Positions 15,041 through 16,707 of a DNA stretch of 16,707 nucleotides are shown piece by piece. Source of the DNA: CAYLZO01 sp964387775 (GTDB lineage Bacteria; Chloroflexota; Anaerolineae; JAAYZQ01); the NCBI GenBank assembly GCA_964387775.1, contig CAYLZO010000108.1, positions 1 to 16,707 of the forward strand. Reading direction: 5' to 3'. Each line of letters starts with the position of its first letter. Positions within the stretch are counted from its first letter, which is position 1. Both the position numbers and the translations under genes were made by a program. The notes under the pieces are model-generated. The model saw only the letters and a list, made by a program, of their open reading frames with translations, was not told the origin of the DNA and ran no database searches.

Positions 15041-15943
15041 ATGCGGATTCGAACATTTGCCGAGTTGTTGGAAGCAGCCCGGGCCAAAGGCCCCAAGACC
15101 GTGGCCGTTGCTGCCGGCCACCAGAGCGAAATCATGTTGGCCGGGCTCGACGCCGAGGTGGCCGGCCTGGCCGAGGTCATCCTCGTGGGCGATCAGGAGC
15201 GCATCGCCCAGATCGCGGCCGACGAGAACTTTGACATTTCGCGCATGGAGGTCGTTCACGAGGCCCGCTCCCGGGAGGCCGCCTACCAGGTCATGAAGCT
15301 GGTCAGTGAGGGCCGGGCCGACATCGCCATGAAGGGCAAGGTGGAAACGAGCGACTTTTTGCGGGCGGCACTGGGCAAGGAGCTGGGGCTGCGAACCGGT
15401 CGCCTCTTTACCCACGTCGCCGCCTTCGAGATCCCCGACTTTGACCGGCTGATCTTTATCAGCGACGCCGGCGTGGTGGTCGCCCCCGACCTGGAGCAAA
15501 AGGTCGAGATCGTGCAGAATGCCATCAACGTGGCCCACGGCCTGGGGATCGAGCGGCCCCGGGTGGCCGTCCTGGCCGCGACCGAGGTGGTCAACCCCAA
15601 GATCCCGACCACGCTCGACGCGGCCAATCTGTCGAAAATGGCCGACCGGGGCCAGATCCGGGGCGGGCTGGTCGATGGTCCGCTGGCGCTGGACAACGCC
15701 ATCTCGCCCGAATCGGCGCGGATCAAGGGCATCAAGAGCGAAGTGGCCGGCTACGCAGACGTCCTGATTGCGCCCGACATCGAGGCCGGCAACGTCCTGG
15801 CCAAGGCCATCACCTATTTTGCCCAGGGCAAGATGGCGGGTGTCGTAGTGGGCGCCCGCTGTCCGCTGATCCTGCCCTCCCGCTCGGACACCCGTGAGGC
15901 CAAGCTGGTCTCGCTGGCGCTGGGCGTGATGTTGGCGCCGTAG
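15041..15943 (+). CDS. ptb: Phosphate butyryl/acetyltransferase family enzyme (Ptb-like)
   Basis: A 300-residue protein of the PTA/PTB family, which interconverts acyl-CoA plus phosphate with acyl phosphate plus CoA in the cytosol. An acyl phosphate can then yield ATP through an acyl kinase. The length fits phosphate butyryltransferase rather than the longer multi-domain Pta. Family landmarks are MKGKVETSDFL (97-107), the segment FISDAGVVVAPDLEQK, TLDAANLSKMADRGQIRGG, DGPLALDNAIS (212-222) and APDIEAGNVL (244-253). GGAGG (15024-15028), inside the end of the kinase gene, lies 12 nt before the ATG. The 5-nt spacing suggests co-transcription with the kinase. Substrate chain length is not readable; branched-chain or short-chain acyl-CoA is likely by family. 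No acyl kinase gene is in the window; it may lie further right. Confidence 0.9.
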   Translation: MRIRTFAELLEAARAKGPKTVAVAAGHQSEIMLAGLDAEVAGLAEVILVGDQERIAQIAADENFDISRMEVVHEARSREAAYQVMKLVSEGRADIAMKGKVETSDFLRAALGKELGLRTGRLFTHVAAFEIPDFDRLIFISDAGVVVAPDLEQKVEIVQNAINVAHGLGIERPRVAVLAATEVVNPKIPTTLDAANLSKMADRGQIRGGLVDGPLALDNAISPESARIKGIKSEVAGYADVLIAPDIEAGNVLAKAITYFAQGKMAGVVVGARCPLILPSRSDTREAKLVSLALGVMLAP

Positions 15944-15944
15944 T

Positions 15945-15975
15945 CAGTGGTCAGTGGCCGGTGGTCAGTGGTCAG
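15945..15975. repeat. Heptanucleotide short tandem repeat, CAGTGGT type
   Basis: Four 7-bp units (CAGTGGT, CAGTGGC, CGGTGGT, CAGTGGT) and a partial CAG run through the 47-nt gap between ptb and the ATPase gene, starting directly after the ptb stop codon. Heptameric short repeats of this kind are known between genes in cyanobacteria and other bacteria. The tract ends just before the ribosome binding site (AGGAGAGG, 15978-15985). Confidence 0.9.
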
Positions 15976-15990
15976 GTAGGAGAGGGTTGG

Positions 15991-16695
15991 ATGAGCGACG
16001 AAAGTAGCGCCGGTCTCGTCATTTTTACCGGTCGCTTTGGCAGCGGCAAGACCGAGGTTGCCATCAACTATGCCCTGTGGTTGGTTCGAGGGGAAGCGCC
16101 AAACCTCGAACGTCGAACTGGGAACGTGGCCTTGATCGACCTGGACATTGTGACGCCCTACTTTCGCACGCGGGAGCGGGCCGAGGCGATGCGCGAGCGG
16201 GGGGTAGACGTGGTCGCACCGTCGGTCATCGGCCAGCACCTGGATACACCGGCCATCACGCCCCAGATCCTGGGCGCCATCCAGCAAGCAAGCCGGCCGA
16301 CGGTCCTCGACGTGGGCGGCGACCGGCAGGGAGCCCGGGCGCTGGGGCAGTACAGCGGCGCCATCCGCGGGCGGGGCTACACCATGCACTTTGTGACCAA
16401 CCCCTACCGGCCCTTTACCGACACGCTGGTAGGTCTGAGCAGCTCGATCTCTGAGATTGAAGCCAGCGCCCGCCTGGAAGTGACCAGCCTGGTCAGCAAC
16501 CCGAACCTCATCGGCGAGACGACGCCCGACGAGATCGTGGCGGGTCACGCCAAGATCGAGGCTTTTGCCCAGGAACTGGAGCTGCCCATCGCCTTTGTCT
16601 GCGTCGAACGCCGCTGGCTCGACGCGCTCGACGAGGCCGCCTTTGACCAGCCGGTCCTGGCGCTGGAGCGGTTCTTTGTGATGTCTTGGGAGTGA
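15991..16695 (+). CDS. SIMIBI-type P-loop ATPase (CobQ/MinD/ParA-like), function unknown
   Basis: A 234-residue soluble protein. Near the N-terminus is a Walker A, GRFGSGKTE (14-22), then LIDLDIVTPYFRTRE, the DxD-type switch strand typical of SIMIBI NTPases that act on partner proteins or small molecules. VLDVGGDRQGARALGQY follows as a probable switch II/Walker B region. The chosen ATG is 5 nt after AGGAGAGG; an upstream in-frame GTG at 15961 lies inside the heptamer repeat and has no ribosome binding site. The segment GEAPNLERRTGN between the first helix and LIDLD is longer than in typical relatives and is encoded by a heptamer repeat. In related genomes such an ATPase commonly sits with ptb and 2-oxoacid:ferredoxin oxidoreductase genes (recalled, not checked). 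That suggests a role in maturing or regulating that enzyme (inference). Confidence 0.8.
   Translation: MSDESSAGLVIFTGRFGSGKTEVAINYALWLVRGEAPNLERRTGNVALIDLDIVTPYFRTRERAEAMRERGVDVVAPSVIGQHLDTPAITPQILGAIQQASRPTVLDVGGDRQGARALGQYSGAIRGRGYTMHFVTNPYRPFTDTLVGLSSSISEIEASARLEVTSLVSNPNLIGETTPDEIVAGHAKIEAFAQELELPIAFVCVERRWLDALDEAAFDQPVLALERFFVMSWE
16100..16127. repeat. Heptanucleotide short tandem repeat inside the ATPase coding sequence
   Basis: Four 7-bp units lie end to end: CAAACCT, CGAACGT, CGAACTG, GGAACGT. They encode most of the extra residues PNLERRTGN of the P-loop ATPase between its first helix and the LIDLD strand. The reading frame is kept although 28 bp is not a multiple of three, so adjoining bases must have changed too. 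Confidence 0.7.
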
Positions 16696-16707
16696 GCCGC
16701 GAGATAT

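Noticed and set aside
15961..15990. GTG start giving a 10-residue longer P-loop ATPase
   Set aside because: It lies within the heptamer repeat and lacks a ribosome binding site, while ATG 15991 has AGGAGAGG at 5 nt.

Overview
The window looks like a high-GC metagenomic or draft contig from a Chloroflexota bacterium, most likely an Anaerolineae-type lineage. This is inferred from gene content: a histidine kinase with about ten GAF domains, a single-domain KaiC-like ATPase, a PTB-family enzyme paired with a small P-loop ATPase, and heptanucleotide short tandem repeats. There is no rRNA or other taxonomic marker to prove it. All real genes lie on the + strand. No stretch over 300 bases lacks a gene; the longest gaps are 176 nt (6620-6795), 139 nt (8064-8202) and 125 nt (7174-7298).

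Left part (56-6619): one huge secA gene of about 2187 codons, more than twice the usual SecA length. The ATPase core at the N-terminus and the last roughly 80 residues are recognisable SecA. Between them lies about 1.3 kb of codons found in no SecA I know, of which residues ~1255-2108 are a regular tandem array with a 63-residue period (28-residue and 35-residue half-units alternating). A 10-N assembly gap (4657-4666) falls inside the array, just where one motif copy is missing.

Middle part (6650-15035): a promoter with an extended -10 and a stem-loop at its expected start site leads into a winged-helix protein (TTG start). Next come a single-domain KaiC-like ATPase that resembles the KaiC C-terminal domain but lacks the phosphorylation sites, two small three-TM membrane proteins that overlap by 4 bp, and a 2064-residue PAS-(GAF)10-HisKA-HATPase kinase with no membrane segment. 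The second membrane protein and the kinase share one reading frame and are separated only by TAG-TGG, so read-through or a sequencing error would give a membrane-anchored kinase. Together these five genes look like a signalling module: regulator, KaiC-type ATPase, membrane partners, sensor kinase. No kaiA, kaiB or response regulator gene is present.

Right part (15041-16695): a phosphate butyryl/acetyltransferase (ptb-like) starts 5 nt after the kinase and is followed by a SIMIBI-type P-loop ATPase. This pair probably begins a 2-oxoacid or branched-chain acyl-CoA metabolic operon that continues off the right edge (inference). Two short heptamer repeat tracts occur here, one between the two genes and one inside the ATPase coding sequence.
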